A stretch of 64,000 nt of DNA from Chryseobacterium jejuense (GCF_900100075.1 NZ_FNEG01000009.1:1-64000); one strand, 5' to 3'. Positions 51,821-61,628 are shown, counted from the first letter of the stretch. The notes: generated from the sequence alone by a model not told the origin. Numbers and translations: made by a program.

Positions 51821-52184
51821 GGAACAAAAATAGAATTATTTCGTTGAGAATAAAATTTTTAGGAATAAGATTGATATTAAATTATAATACTGATGAAAAA
51901 ATGTTGTTTTTATGGCTATGAACGCAAGAATTTTACTTTGAAAAGATTGTGGAAAATGTTTTTATGTACACATAAAACCTATGTGTCTATGTGGTAAGAT
52001 TTTTTTACACCACATAGACACATAGAATATTACAGCAAAATAATGTTGAAACCTTATCTCTGCTGAAAATCTTGTGTTGAGCGAAGTCGAAATATCCTTG
52101 CGCCTTTGCGATTATCCAACAGTAGAGGTTTTATAAGAATAATAAAGAGATTGCTTCGTCGCAAGCGCTCCTCGCAATGACGGG
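51821..52184. repeat. Intergenic repeats, including hairpin copy 2
   Basis: 51980-52035 carries CCTATGTGTCTATGTGGT ... ACCACATAGACACATAGA, the second copy of the hairpin at 5505. Further right, AGAGATTGCTTCGTCGCAAG and CTCCTCGCAATGACGGGC are dispersed-element-like. No gene seen. Confidence 0.55.
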
Positions 52185-52574
52185 CTAGGCTACTATTTCA
52201 ATGATATTGTTTTCCGGATCGAGGATAACGCTTTCATAATACCCGTCGCCAGTTGTTCTGGGTTCTCCGGCAATGGTATAGCCGTCTTTTCTTAGAGTTT
52301 CTGTAAGTTCGTTTACTTTTTCTTTACTTCCTGCAGAAAATGCAAAATGGATGATTCCGAATTCTTGGGATTCGTAGGAATTTTCGCTTTCTTTAAGATC
52401 CGGTCTGGTCATGATTTCAAGACGACATCCATTCTCAAAACTAAGAAAGTAGGATTCAAATTTTTTGACAGGATTCACATATTTCTCATTAGAAACTGCT
52501 TCGAAATATTTCTGATAAAATGCGCTGGTTTTTTCTAAATCTTTTACCCAAACGGCAATATGCTCTATTTTCAT
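52185..52574 (-). CDS. VOC-family protein (glyoxalase-like)
   Basis: 129 residues starting MKIEHIAVWVKDLEKTSAFY; metal-binding candidates are H5, E54, H77 and E127 region (HIAVW, CRLEIM, IIHFAFS, NIIEI). Resembles small lactoylglutathione lyase-like proteins. A -7 box TACTTTTG is at 52603-52610. Substrate unknown. Confidence 0.85.
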   Translation of the reverse strand: MKIEHIAVWVKDLEKTSAFYQKYFEAVSNEKYVNPVKKFESYFLSFENGCRLEIMTRPDLKESENSYESQEFGIIHFAFSAGSKEKVNELTETLRKDGYTIAGEPRTTGDGYYESVILDPENNIIEIVA

Positions 52575-52602
52575 TTTTAAAATTTTAATATGATTAATAC
52601 TG

Positions 52603-52610
52603 CAAAAGTA
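52603..52610 (-). promoter_or_regulatory. -7 box of the VOC gene
   Basis: TACTTTTG on the minus strand, about 30 bp before the start. Confidence 0.55.
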
Positions 52611-52836
52611 GCCTGCCTAACAATGGCGTATCTGCTCTCTGTTATTCTATCTTTGTTCTGTATTTACCTGTTTTCTCTGAAGAAATATTTTTTTGCCAAT
52701 AAAAAATAAAGATCCCAAGACTCGGGCAAGAAAACAACAAACAAAATACTTATATACAATTATTTACCTATAACATTCTTATAAATTTGTTTCTTCCTTT
52801 CACTTCTCACAATGATGAGGTCAATATAAAAGTTAT

Positions 52837-52844
52837 TATCTTTG
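52837..52844 (+). promoter_or_regulatory. -7 box of deoD
   Basis: TATCTTTG on the plus strand, 20 bp before the start. Confidence 0.65.
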
Positions 52845-52863
52845 CGCCATTCAAAATAACATT

Positions 52864-53574
52864 ATGAGTATTCACATCAGTGCAAAAAAAGGAGAAATTG
52901 CTAAAGTAGTATTGCAGCCGGGGGATCCGCTTCGTGCACAGTATATTGCTGAAAATTATTTAGAAAATGCAAAACTGGTAAGCAAAACCAGAGGTATCTT
53001 TTATTATACAGGTCTTTACAAAGGTAAAGAAATCACTGTAGGAGCTAGTGGAATGGGATTCCCAAGTATCGGGATCTATTCTTTTGAGCTATTTACAGAA
53101 TATGAAGTAGACACGATCATCAGAATCGGAACTTGTGGAGCTTACAATACAGACCTTAAGCTTTTTGATATTTTAAATATTGAAAATGCTGCCAGCGAAA
53201 GTACCTATGCTAAATATGCTTGGGGAATTGAAGGAGACATTCTTTCTCACCAGGGAGATATCTTCAATACCATCAATGAAACTTCTAAAGAGTTATCTAT
53301 TGATGCTAAAGCGATCAACATCCACAGTAGTGATATTTTCTACAGAAAAGATCCTAACACTCCTGAAATTGCAACAAGATACAACTGTCCTGCAGTAGAA
53401 ATGGAAGCTTTCGGGTTATTTGCCAATGCTCAGCACTTAGGTAAAAATGCAGCTACTATCTTAACTGTAACTGACATTATCCCAACTCATGAGAAAATTT
53501 CTGCAGACGAGAGAGAAACAGCTTTGAAACCAATGATGGAATTGGCTTTAGAGTCTGCAATCAAGAGTTTATAA
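52864..53574 (+). CDS. deoD: Purine-nucleoside phosphorylase, DeoD type
   Basis: 236 residues, full length. GDPLRAQYIAENYL, GASGMGFPSIGIYSFEL, RIGTCGAYN and AVEMEAFGLF are diagnostic of hexameric DeoD-type enzymes, which split purine nucleosides with phosphate in salvage. Monocistronic, with its own promoter and a terminator shared with TatD. Confidence 0.96.
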   Translation: MSIHISAKKGEIAKVVLQPGDPLRAQYIAENYLENAKLVSKTRGIFYYTGLYKGKEITVGASGMGFPSIGIYSFELFTEYEVDTIIRIGTCGAYNTDLKLFDILNIENAASESTYAKYAWGIEGDILSHQGDIFNTINETSKELSIDAKAINIHSSDIFYRKDPNTPEIATRYNCPAVEMEAFGLFANAQHLGKNAATILTVTDIIPTHEKISADERETALKPMMELALESAIKSL

Positions 53575-53600
53575 GAAAAGGTTTAACTTTTCAACACGAT

Positions 53601-53638
53601 AAAAAAAGAGCTTTACTGTATCAGTAGAGCTCTTTTTT
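53601..53638. terminator. Bidirectional terminator between deoD and tatD-like
   Basis: AGAGCTTTACTG pairs with CAGTAGAGCTCT, A and T runs on both sides. Confidence 0.9.
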
Positions 53639-54422
53639 ATAGTCTGAAAAAATTTCTGGCGGTTTCTGTTGTTTCGTCTGCTACTTCAGAAATGCTGACC
53701 TTCTTCAAATGGGCAATCGTCTGTGCCACATAAGGGAGAAAGGAGGGTTCATTTCGTCTATTCTGCATTCTCGGCATATTCTTGGGCAGCATGAAGGGGG
53801 CATCTGTTTCAATCATCATTCTGTCTAATGGAACATAGCGAATGACTTCTTCTAAATGTTTAAATCTTTTTTCATCACTGATGGCTCCGGTAAAACCCAG
53901 ATAAAATCCTTTTTCCAGATATATTTTTGCTTCATCTAATGTTCCGGTAAAACAATGTACAACGGCTTTCGGTAATTTGGAAAGATAATCATCCGTTATT
54001 TCATTAAACCTTTTAAAGGCTGATCTTTCATGAAGAAAAAGAGGTTTATTTACTTCTATTGCCAGTTCCAATTGGGCTTTATAGCATTTTTCCTGAACGG
54101 GTCTTGGTGAAAAATCGCGATCGAAATCCAATCCACACTCTCCTACTGAAATGACCTGATCCTGTCTCAACAGCTTTCTAAGCTCGTTGATACTTTCATT
54201 ATTAAAAGATTTTGCATCATGAGGATGAATTCCTGCTGTTGAAAATAAAATTTCAGGATAATCTTCTGCTATGGCTGCAGATTCTTTGCTTCCGCGGACG
54301 CTTGTTCCTGTGAGGATCATATAATCTACTCCACTATCCAGAGCGCGATTAATTACTTCTTCGTGTTCATTATAGAACTGTTTATTGGTCAGGTTAATGC
54401 CAATATCAATGTATGTATTCAT
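53637..54422 (-). CDS. TatD-family metal-dependent hydrolase
   Basis: 261 residues. Metal motifs: DIGINLTNKQF near the start, GIHPHDAK, GECGLDFDRDFSP, HERSAF, HCFTG and ETDAPFMLP. Family members are 3'-5' DNA/RNA exonucleases or deoxyribonucleases. An orphan Ro-regulon promoter lies upstream at 54686-54722 and points toward this gene, so it might be part of that regulon. Confidence 0.93.
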   Translation of the reverse strand: MNTYIDIGINLTNKQFYNEHEEVINRALDSGVDYMILTGTSVRGSKESAAIAEDYPEILFSTAGIHPHDAKSFNNESINELRKLLRQDQVISVGECGLDFDRDFSPRPVQEKCYKAQLELAIEVNKPLFLHERSAFKRFNEITDDYLSKLPKAVVHCFTGTLDEAKIYLEKGFYLGFTGAISDEKRFKHLEEVIRYVPLDRMMIETDAPFMLPKNMPRMQNRRNEPSFLPYVAQTIAHLKKVSISEVADETTETARNFFRL

Positions 54423-54685
54423 TTGTTTTAAATTTTTGTATTGTTTGTAGGTTGGAAGATGGAAGTTATTGATGTCATAAGAATAGCTATTACATTTTTT
54501 ACATGTAAAGCTTCTTTTACCCTGACTTACGACAATTATATAATTGGAAATAACCTACAGCTTCATTCTTTCTCCCCATCCTTTCATTTGAATTTAGTTA
54601 TTTATTTGGTATGGATTATAATTTCCAAATTTTCGTTTTGTTTTGGGCTAGATTATTTTGTTATGATATGTTTGAAATATATGTG
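54423..54685 (-). other. Leader of the orphan Ro-regulon transcript
   Basis: Transcription from the promoter at 54686-54722 would run through ~260 bp to TatD. It contains ATTGTCGTAAG, which resembles the 5' strand of the Y-like RNAs (GTGTCGTAAG), but I find no matching 3' strand, so a small RNA here is only a possibility. Confidence 0.4.
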
Positions 54686-54722
54686 CAAAATTATTCATTA
54701 GGAACGCAATCTTTTTGCGTAG
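54686..54722 (-). promoter_or_regulatory. Orphan Ro-regulon promoter
   Basis: CTACGCAAAAAGATTGCG (54705-54722), 11 bp, then TAATTTTG (54686-54693). Identical layout to the promoters at 17101, 17315 and 20325. Confidence 0.8.
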
Positions 54723-54807
54723 TAAAAAAATATTGGTCGAAAGCTTGGAATGGAAGTTACAAGACAAAAAGTAACTTCCATCTTCGTTCTTCCCGCTTCC
54801 CGCCTTT

Positions 54808-55461
54808 TTATTCATTGATAAATTTTTCCAGAAAACCTATCAATTGGGTTCCTCCGTGGCTCCATCGGATACCGTGGCCTTCTTTTTCTCTGATTTCAAA
54901 GACAAGTTCATGTTTATAATGAAAGAAAACATTCCACCAGGTTTTATTTTCAAGGATGTACTGAATTTTCATCATTACTTTTTCCTGCTTTTGCTGATTA
55001 TTTCCTTTGACTTCACCCCAGAAATCATCATCTTTCATTCTTCCTGTATGTTTTTCCCAAGCGCGTTGAGCAATGGTAATTTCTTCGTTAAATGGCTTCT
55101 GACAAGCCTCTATTAATATTGAGTTCAGTGGTGGAACAGCATTTTCATCACGGATACTGGCAGAGGTCAGTCTTTGTCCTAAAACAATCAACCAATTTTC
55201 AAATGGAATGGATTCCAACTGCTTGGCTTTAACCTCATCATCATTGTTGTTAAAAATGTTGATAAATTGATTAAAAACGTCTTCCCTATTGATCTCAATT
55301 TCTTCATTGAAATAAGGAAGATTCCACACCAAAGTCTTATACTGAAATTTTTGAATATTCTGTGACAGATTTTTGAGATGTTCTTCAGTTAAAATAGCGT
55401 TATATTTTTCCTTCCAATCATTTGAGATCAAAGGAATATATTGCTCAAACTTGTTCTTCAT
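54808..55461 (-). CDS. Hypothetical protein paired with a DUF434-type gene
   Basis: 217 residues, soluble, alpha-helical with a GHGIRWSHGG motif near the C-terminus (about residues 197-206). Starts inside the last codons of the DUF434-type gene (17 bp overlap), so the two are coupled. I do not recognise a family with confidence. Confidence 0.68.
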   Translation of the reverse strand: MKNKFEQYIPLISNDWKEKYNAILTEEHLKNLSQNIQKFQYKTLVWNLPYFNEEIEINREDVFNQFINIFNNNDDEVKAKQLESIPFENWLIVLGQRLTSASIRDENAVPPLNSILIEACQKPFNEEITIAQRAWEKHTGRMKDDDFWGEVKGNNQQKQEKVMMKIQYILENKTWWNVFFHYKHELVFEIREKEGHGIRWSHGGTQLIGFLEKFINE

Positions 55462-56176
55462 AACATTGTATCATATTAACGAAGAGATTTTCTTCTTTGA
55501 TTAAATAGCCAATAAGATTGAACCATTCTTTGCAATGATCCAGAATCCAGGCATCTGAAGAAATAATAACGTCTGAACTTTCTGCGAGAAACTTATCCGG
55601 ACTGAATTGTAATTCAACATCCCAGTCCAGTTGATTTTCAATAGCAAAATCAAGAATAATCTGTTTAATTCTTCCACTGTTGGAAACCGGCTGGTCAAAA
55701 ATCCAGATTAATTTCTGAACCTGAGATTTTTGAAAGAATGCAGCAACAAGTTCTATGGCTCTCTGAGTTTGGTTCACCCTCTTATACGTTCCGTGAACAC
55801 CGGAAAGATCCCGTAGACAACCATCAACTCCTTCAAAAATATAAGCTTCTGACAGTAAACTTTCCAACAGGATCAATACATTGAAGCCATCAAGATAAAT
55901 GGTTTTATTTTTCAAAGCTGAAATATCATGTTGTTTCAATTTTCGGTCATGAATTTGCCCCTCGGATGCAGAAGCTCCGCGCAACACTTGTATCTGTCGT
56001 GTTTTCAATCGGTATCTGTTTCCAACAAGATCAGAAGATGCTTTTTCTGCATATCCTCTTGTGAGTAAATACTGCATATCTCGAACAGCAAGTTTTAGCT
56101 TACCGATCTGTTTTTCTGAACCGAACAGGGTGTCATCGCCTGTATTTTTTCCGCGGTTTCTGTTATTCATACTCAA
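55445..56176 (-). CDS. DUF434 and PIN-like (DUF5616-type) protein
   Basis: 243 residues. The N-terminal ~75 residues are the DUF434 type (LKLAVRDMQYLLTRGYAEKA, then YRLKTRQIQVLRG). The rest includes IYLDGFNVLILLESLL, IFDQPVSNSGRI and VIISSDAWILDHC, acidic residues arranged as in PIN-like nucleases. A nuclease role is likely but unproven. Confidence 0.75.
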   Translation of the reverse strand: MSMNNRNRGKNTGDDTLFGSEKQIGKLKLAVRDMQYLLTRGYAEKASSDLVGNRYRLKTRQIQVLRGASASEGQIHDRKLKQHDISALKNKTIYLDGFNVLILLESLLSEAYIFEGVDGCLRDLSGVHGTYKRVNQTQRAIELVAAFFQKSQVQKLIWIFDQPVSNSGRIKQIILDFAIENQLDWDVELQFSPDKFLAESSDVIISSDAWILDHCKEWFNLIGYLIKEENLFVNMIQCYEEQV

Positions 56177-56368
56177 AAATAGAATTTTTTGAATATAAAG
56201 CGCTCGCAGATTATGCAGATCAAGCAGATTTTTCCACCATTATCTGTAAGACTCTGTGAAATCTGCGGGAAATAAAATATAGTTTTCTGAAAGCTTCAGC
56301 TTTAAAATTTGGCAAATAATTGTGTGTACAGACGGTTTATTGTACTTTTAAGGAAAATGCATCATGTC

Positions 56369-57229
56369 ATGAAAATACCGAATCAGCTTTCCTTTATTAT
56401 ACTGCTCTTCTTTTTCTGTTTTTCCTTTCAAAGTTGTGAAAGCAAAGGAAAAGAAAAAATTGGAAATATTTTTGGAGCGAAAAAGGAAACAGAAAAGCTG
56501 AAAAATGTGGATAACTTTGATAAAAACACGCAAACCATCCATGTATTGGTTGCTTTATGTGATAATAAATACCAGGGCATTGTTCCGGTTCCTGAAAAAA
56601 TAGGAAATGGTCAGGATCCTGATCAGAATTTGTATTGGGGTGCAGCTTATGGGGTCAGAACTTATTTCAAAAAGAGTAAAGACTGGAAGTTTTTAAAGTC
56701 TGAAAAAAAGGATTCAATAAGAATGGAAAGGCTTATTTTCCAGCATGCTTCAAAGAAAAACTATTATTTGGTTGCTGATGCCTATGATGGTGAGTATATT
56801 AAAAATTGTACAAAAGATTTTTTCTACAGCAGTTCAGGGCAGATGAAAGATGTACTTTCCGTTAATAATACCAAAATTGGGCTTTACGGAAATGCTAAAC
56901 TTGTTTCTTTTGTAGGACATGATGGATTAATGGATTTCCAGCTTTCAGAATCTTTTAAAAATCAGGATGGACAAACAAGGGATTGTATCATTTTAGCCTG
57001 CTACAGTAAAAAATTCTTTTCCCCTTTATTACAGGAAACAAAAGCCAATCCTTTGGTATGGACAAGCCATCTGATGGCTCCCGAAGCTTATATTCTTCAT
57101 GATGCTTTAACGGGATATATTAATCATGAAAATGGAGAACAGATCAGAAGCCGTGCAGCATTAGCTTATTCAAAATACCAGAAATGCAGTGTAAAAGCGG
57201 CTAGAAATCTTTTAGTAACAGGCTGGTAA
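56369..57229 (+). CDS. Lipoprotein with possible caspase-like fold
   Basis: 286 residues from the ATG at 56369 (MKIPNQLSFI); another ATG at 56357 is possible. Lipobox FQSC near residue 20. The body has FVGHDGLMDF (His) and CIILACYSKKFF (Cys), spaced and flanked as in caspase/gingipain-like cysteine-peptidase folds. No relative recognised for certain. A secreted or periplasmic enzyme is plausible; activity is inference. Confidence 0.6.
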   Translation: MKIPNQLSFIILLFFFCFSFQSCESKGKEKIGNIFGAKKETEKLKNVDNFDKNTQTIHVLVALCDNKYQGIVPVPEKIGNGQDPDQNLYWGAAYGVRTYFKKSKDWKFLKSEKKDSIRMERLIFQHASKKNYYLVADAYDGEYIKNCTKDFFYSSSGQMKDVLSVNNTKIGLYGNAKLVSFVGHDGLMDFQLSESFKNQDGQTRDCIILACYSKKFFSPLLQETKANPLVWTSHLMAPEAYILHDALTGYINHENGEQIRSRAALAYSKYQKCSVKAARNLLVTGW

Positions 57230-57318
57230 TATCATATTATTCAATTCAATAGAATATCGGTTATATTTTTTACAACAAAAGAGATATTTTATACAACAAC
57301 TTTAAAGTGTATTAGAGA

Positions 57319-57326
57319 TAAGTTTG
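57319..57326 (+). promoter_or_regulatory. -7 box of the DUF4822 lipoprotein
   Basis: TAAGTTTG, 22 bp upstream of the chosen ATG; the longer frame would start inside it. Confidence 0.6.
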
Positions 57327-57347
57327 CAAAGACTTAAAAATACCCTT

Positions 57348-58205
57348 ATGAATACACTGAAAAAACTATGTTATCTGTCTGCGGCGATTCTTCTATCTGC
57401 CTCTTTCGTTTCATGTTCCAGCGATGACAACGAAATTGTAATTGAACAACAGACTCCCTCACAGGTTCTGGCTTCTACTCCATGGGAAACTACAGGAGCT
57501 AAAGATAAAAACGGTGCTACTGTAGCCTTAACAGATGCCAACGTAGCTGGATATGTAGGTTTTGCTTATTTTAAAGCAGACGGAAATTTTGCTATTTACA
57601 GCTTAACTGATGTATTGAGATCAAGAGGAACATGGTCTGTAGATGCTCAGGGAAAAACGAGAACTATTGCAGCTTTAAACCCGGATGGAACAACCATTTT
57701 CAAACGTGATGTTGAAATTCTTGTCTTAAACAGAAATGAATTCACGTACAGAATTCGTCCTAATGCTGCTGACCAATCTATTTATTATGACATTATCCAT
57801 ACGAGAACTCCTCATGCGGAACCTAAAAACGGACAACTTACATTAGCTTCCACTCCATGGAAAACAACAGGTGCTAAAAATAATAGCGGAAGTGATGTTG
57901 CTTTAGACAACGCCAGTGTGGCAGGTTATGTAGGATATTCGTACTTCAAAGCTAACGGAACTTTTAAAATCTTCGGATTAAACGATGTTCTAAGATCTCA
58001 GGGAACATGGACTATTTCTCCTGATGGAAAAACAAGAACTCTTGTTGCCTTAGATGCTAGTGGTAATGTACTTTTTACCCGTACTGTAGAGATTCTTGTC
58101 CTGAACGAAAATACGTTTACTTACAGAATTACTCCTGATGCAGCACAACCCACTGTATTTTACGATATCATTCATACTAAGGATTCTCACAAAGAGCCTC
58201 AGTAG
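57348..58205 (+). CDS. Lipoprotein with two DUF4822 repeats
   Basis: 285 residues from the ATG at 57348. Signal MNTLKKLCYL and lipobox FVSC near residue 22. Two ~115-residue repeats (about residues 35-150 and 158-275), each with TPWETTGAK or TPWKTTGAK, VAGYVGFAYFKADG and TFTYRI/YYDIIHT. Repeats are very similar to each other, suggesting recent internal duplication. Cell-surface or outer-membrane anchoring is likely. Function unknown. Confidence 0.85.
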   Translation: MNTLKKLCYLSAAILLSASFVSCSSDDNEIVIEQQTPSQVLASTPWETTGAKDKNGATVALTDANVAGYVGFAYFKADGNFAIYSLTDVLRSRGTWSVDAQGKTRTIAALNPDGTTIFKRDVEILVLNRNEFTYRIRPNAADQSIYYDIIHTRTPHAEPKNGQLTLASTPWKTTGAKNNSGSDVALDNASVAGYVGYSYFKANGTFKIFGLNDVLRSQGTWTISPDGKTRTLVALDASGNVLFTRTVEILVLNENTFTYRITPDAAQPTVFYDIIHTKDSHKEPQ

Positions 58206-58229
58206 TGATTATTTTTTTTGATAATAAGG

Positions 58230-58258
58230 AAAAACCTGTCCATTATGGGCAGGTTTTT
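58230..58258 (+). terminator. Terminator of the DUF4822 gene
   Basis: AAAAACCTGTCC pairs with GGGCAGGTTTTT, T run after the stem. Confidence 0.85.
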
Positions 58259-58387
58259 AATTTTATTGATTCATCCTGAAAATTGAAGAAAGAGAGATTC
58301 TTCATTCAGAATGATAACTCTTTTTATTTACAACATGACAGCTTTCCTTTAATTATGTTTGGAAGGGTATAAAAATTATGTTGATTC

Positions 58388-59434
58388 TTACCAATATTCT
58401 TCCCACCATTTTTTCCAGGTTACATTTTCTAATTGATCCAGATCTACTTTTTCACCTATAACCGGTAAAGTAATGGGTTGATTATTTTCTTCTGCATTTT
58501 TAGCAGCCAACTCTACAGGTTCAAACCAAGCATGTTGGGATAGCTTGAATTTAGAATGATGCACAGGGATAAAGTTTTTGGCTTTTAATTCCTGTACTTC
58601 TCCTATAAGCTGATCCGGCAATGTATGAATGTAGGGCCATTTTTCATTGTATTGGCCACATTCCATGACAGCAAGGTCAAATGGACCATACTTTTCTCCT
58701 ATTTCTGTAAAATGATTTCCATAGCCGCTATCACCGCCTAAAAATAAGTTTTTAGTAGGCGTTTTCAGGACAAAAGAGGTCCAGAGGGAAATATTTCGGT
58801 TCAGTAGCCTTCCGGAGAAATGTCTTGCCGGTGTTAGTGTAATTCTGAAACCTTCTGCAATATCAATGCTTTCCCACCAGTTTTTCTCGATGATTTTTTC
58901 TGGTTTCCAACCCCAGTATTCGAAATGCTGTCCTGTTCCCAGTCCACAAATTACTTTTCCTACTCTATTTTTTAATTCCTGTATAGTTTTATAGTCCAGA
59001 TGATCCCAATGATCGTGTGAAATTAACAGAAAGTCGATATCCGGCATATGTTCTGGCTTATAGTAATCTGCTCCCGAAAATGCTTTTATAGATCCGGGCA
59101 TTGGTGAGGCATTCCCACTGAAAACAGGATCTATCAGGAATTTTTTGCTATCAACCTGGATAAAATATGAGCTATGTCCAAACCATATCAACACGTTTTC
59201 TTCCGGGGGAAGTTTTTTCAAATCGGTGATTACAAACGGAAGAGCAGTTCTGGGAGAGGTATGCTCAACTTTGCATAGACTTCCCAAAAGGGCTTTGGTC
59301 ATACTTTCGCCTTCTAATAAAGCTGGAGTGATGAGTATATTCTGAAATCTCCCATTGGCATAATTGGGAAGTGTGCTAAAGTATTCCTTTCTTTTTTCAT
59401 CAGGAAACTGCCCGAGCTGTTTTACTAAATTCAT
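58388..59434 (-). CDS. MBL-fold hydrolase, NAPE-PLD-like
   Basis: 348 residues. Motif HDHWDHLDY (about residues 139-147), plus GHSSYFIQVD before it and HHSKFKLSQH near the end. Resembles zinc-dependent N-acylphosphatidylethanolamine phospholipase-like/RomA proteins. Substrate unknown. Follows the antiporter gene by 12 bp, so they may be co-transcribed. Confidence 0.88.
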   Translation of the reverse strand: MNLVKQLGQFPDEKRKEYFSTLPNYANGRFQNILITPALLEGESMTKALLGSLCKVEHTSPRTALPFVITDLKKLPPEENVLIWFGHSSYFIQVDSKKFLIDPVFSGNASPMPGSIKAFSGADYYKPEHMPDIDFLLISHDHWDHLDYKTIQELKNRVGKVICGLGTGQHFEYWGWKPEKIIEKNWWESIDIAEGFRITLTPARHFSGRLLNRNISLWTSFVLKTPTKNLFLGGDSGYGNHFTEIGEKYGPFDLAVMECGQYNEKWPYIHTLPDQLIGEVQELKAKNFIPVHHSKFKLSQHAWFEPVELAAKNAEENNQPITLPVIGEKVDLDQLENVTWKKWWEEYW

Positions 59435-59446
59435 TTCCTTATTTTT

Positions 59447-61027
59447 TTACATTCTCAGCCTTTCTTCTTCAAGATCCAGCCTTGTTAAATAATGTCTTAT
59501 ATATTCTTCGTCAATATTTAAATTTCTTCTGTTTTCTTCTCTAAGCCAGATGCGCTGCTGTTCCAGCGTTTCAAAGTAAATTTCTTTGGCTTCATTAGAC
59601 AGTTTATGGACAGAACTTTCTTTGTCTTCCTGCTCCCAACGGTCCATCAGCCTGTTGAAATATTCGTTTTCGTTTCTTCTTTCTTTATAGTTTTCGTTGA
59701 GATATTTTAAGGCAACACTACGCATTTCTTTTCTTAAAAAGTGTTCTGATTCTTCTTCAGACAAGTACCCTCTTCCAATATCAGACAGATTGAGTTTTTT
59801 AATTAAAGCCGGCAACGTAAGTCCCTGAATAATAAGAGTTGCTAAAATCACGATAAAGGTAATAAAGAGAATGAGATCACGATGGGGAAAAGGCTGTCCG
59901 TTTTCCATTACAACAGGAATTGATAAAGCTGCGGCCAGTGAAACTACTCCGCGCATTCCTGTCCAGCTCATGAGTATCGGTGCTTTCATTCCCGGATCTC
60001 TATCAGCTACATTAATGAAATTTCGCATAATCAGGGTAACAAAGACCGCTCCAAAAGAGGATAAAAAACGGACGATAATCAGAACTGCAGTAATGAGTAA
60101 TCCATACATGACTGCATCGGAAAGGCTTATTCCTTCTTTGTCTATTCCTACCATAATCTCCGGAAGATCTAGACCGATCAACAGGAATACAATCCCATTA
60201 ATCAGGAATACAAAGCTTTCCCATACATTGGAACCTTTAAGCCTTGATTCTGAGGTCCGGAAAATTTCATGTCTTCTGATGGAAAGAAATAATCCACCAC
60301 TTACTACCGCCAAAACACCGGATGAATGAACTTCTTCAGCAGCAATATACATTACATACGGAGCGGCCAGGCTGAGGATAGCATCCATATTGACATCGGT
60401 AGGAAATATTTTTTCTATTTTAAGAAATATAAAAGCGAGTACAACGCCTATTCCCAATCCTCCGAATACCATCCATCCGAAGCTTACTACAGCATCCTGC
60501 CAGATAAACTGTCCGGTGGCTACGGCTACCATTGCAAATCTGAAGATGATAAGAGAGGAGGCGTCATTAAAGAGACTTTCACCTTCTAAAACAGTAGATA
60601 GATTTTTTGGAACTTTTACAAATTTTAAGATAGCTCCTGCACTCACTGCATCCGGCGGAGAGACAATTCCCCCCAGTACAAAGCCTAACGCTAATGAAAA
60701 TCCAGGAATATAAGAATTCGCGACAAAAGCTACTGATATAGCAGTAAGAAATACTACAATAAAGGCAAAACTGGTAATGATACGCCTCAACTTCCAGATT
60801 TCTTTCCATGAAACGGCAAATGCTGCTTCGTATAATAAGGGCGGTAAAAAAATGATAAAGATAAGTTCAGGATCAATTTTTATAGGAGGCAGACCAGGGA
60901 TAAAGCTAATAAGCAACCCTGCAATTACTAGTATGATAGGATATGCAACTCTTAAACGGTTAGCCAGCATAATGGCTCCAATAATCACCAGAACCAGCCC
61001 CAGATAATAAATAAAATTTTCCACCAT
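59447..61027 (-). CDS. Na+/H+ antiporter, CPA1 (NhaP) type
   Basis: 526 residues, about 12 membrane segments in the first 400. FNDASSLIIFR (about residues 152-162) carries the ND motif of CPA1 exchangers; VSPPDAVSAGAI and SWTGMRGVVSLAAALSIP are typical. A long charged cytosolic tail from ~420 probably senses pH or regulates. Exchanges Na+ (or K+) for H+ across the inner membrane. Confidence 0.93.
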   Translation of the reverse strand: MVENFIYYLGLVLVIIGAIMLANRLRVAYPIILVIAGLLISFIPGLPPIKIDPELIFIIFLPPLLYEAAFAVSWKEIWKLRRIITSFAFIVVFLTAISVAFVANSYIPGFSLALGFVLGGIVSPPDAVSAGAILKFVKVPKNLSTVLEGESLFNDASSLIIFRFAMVAVATGQFIWQDAVVSFGWMVFGGLGIGVVLAFIFLKIEKIFPTDVNMDAILSLAAPYVMYIAAEEVHSSGVLAVVSGGLFLSIRRHEIFRTSESRLKGSNVWESFVFLINGIVFLLIGLDLPEIMVGIDKEGISLSDAVMYGLLITAVLIIVRFLSSFGAVFVTLIMRNFINVADRDPGMKAPILMSWTGMRGVVSLAAALSIPVVMENGQPFPHRDLILFITFIVILATLIIQGLTLPALIKKLNLSDIGRGYLSEEESEHFLRKEMRSVALKYLNENYKERRNENEYFNRLMDRWEQEDKESSVHKLSNEAKEIYFETLEQQRIWLREENRRNLNIDEEYIRHYLTRLDLEEERLRM

Positions 61028-61628
61028 TTGTTTCTCAATTAATTTTTAAACCAATTTATATATTTTTTGAGAAATATGATTGTTTTTTATCTGGTTTTCA
61101 ATCTTAACCGAAAAATATCTATAAGGATTTTGTTCAGTAATTTCCGAGCTGGTTTCTTTTCTTTTTTTTTTGATAGACCAAAAGTAAGGCGAGAGTTATC
61201 TTGCAAACGGAAATGTATTACCTGAAAACAGATCCATTTTACTTTTTAGGTTTTGGCTAAAGCCAAATGAATTGTATTAATATGATTTAGGCGGGCTAAA
61301 GCCCACCTCTACTGATATTATTAGCCATAAAGCATGGGCTGACGTTTATTTATACAATGGAAGTGGGTTAGAATTTATTAAAAAACAAATGGCACAGATT
61401 TTCAGAGATGATTATGGAGATTTCATTGATGGATCTCAGCGGGCTGAAACCCATTCTTATTAGCATAAACAAACAGACATTGAGTTTTAACAGTCATATC
61501 ATTCATTACTAATCTACTAGCCCCACAATAGTAACGGTTACCCCGCAGCATAAGTTGGCGGGTAAGGATTAAATGGTCTCCTTATGATACATATTCAGGA
61601 AAAACGAATACTTTTTACTGTTTTTGTT
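61028..61628. repeat. Intergenic region with REP-like copy 2
   Basis: 61248-61310 carries TTTTGGCTAAAGCCAAA and GGCGGGCTAAAGCCCACC, matching the pair at 20470-20540. A partial AGCGGGCTGAAACCC is at 61438 and a partial 'tagcccc' element near 61515. No gene in about 600 bp. Confidence 0.6.
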
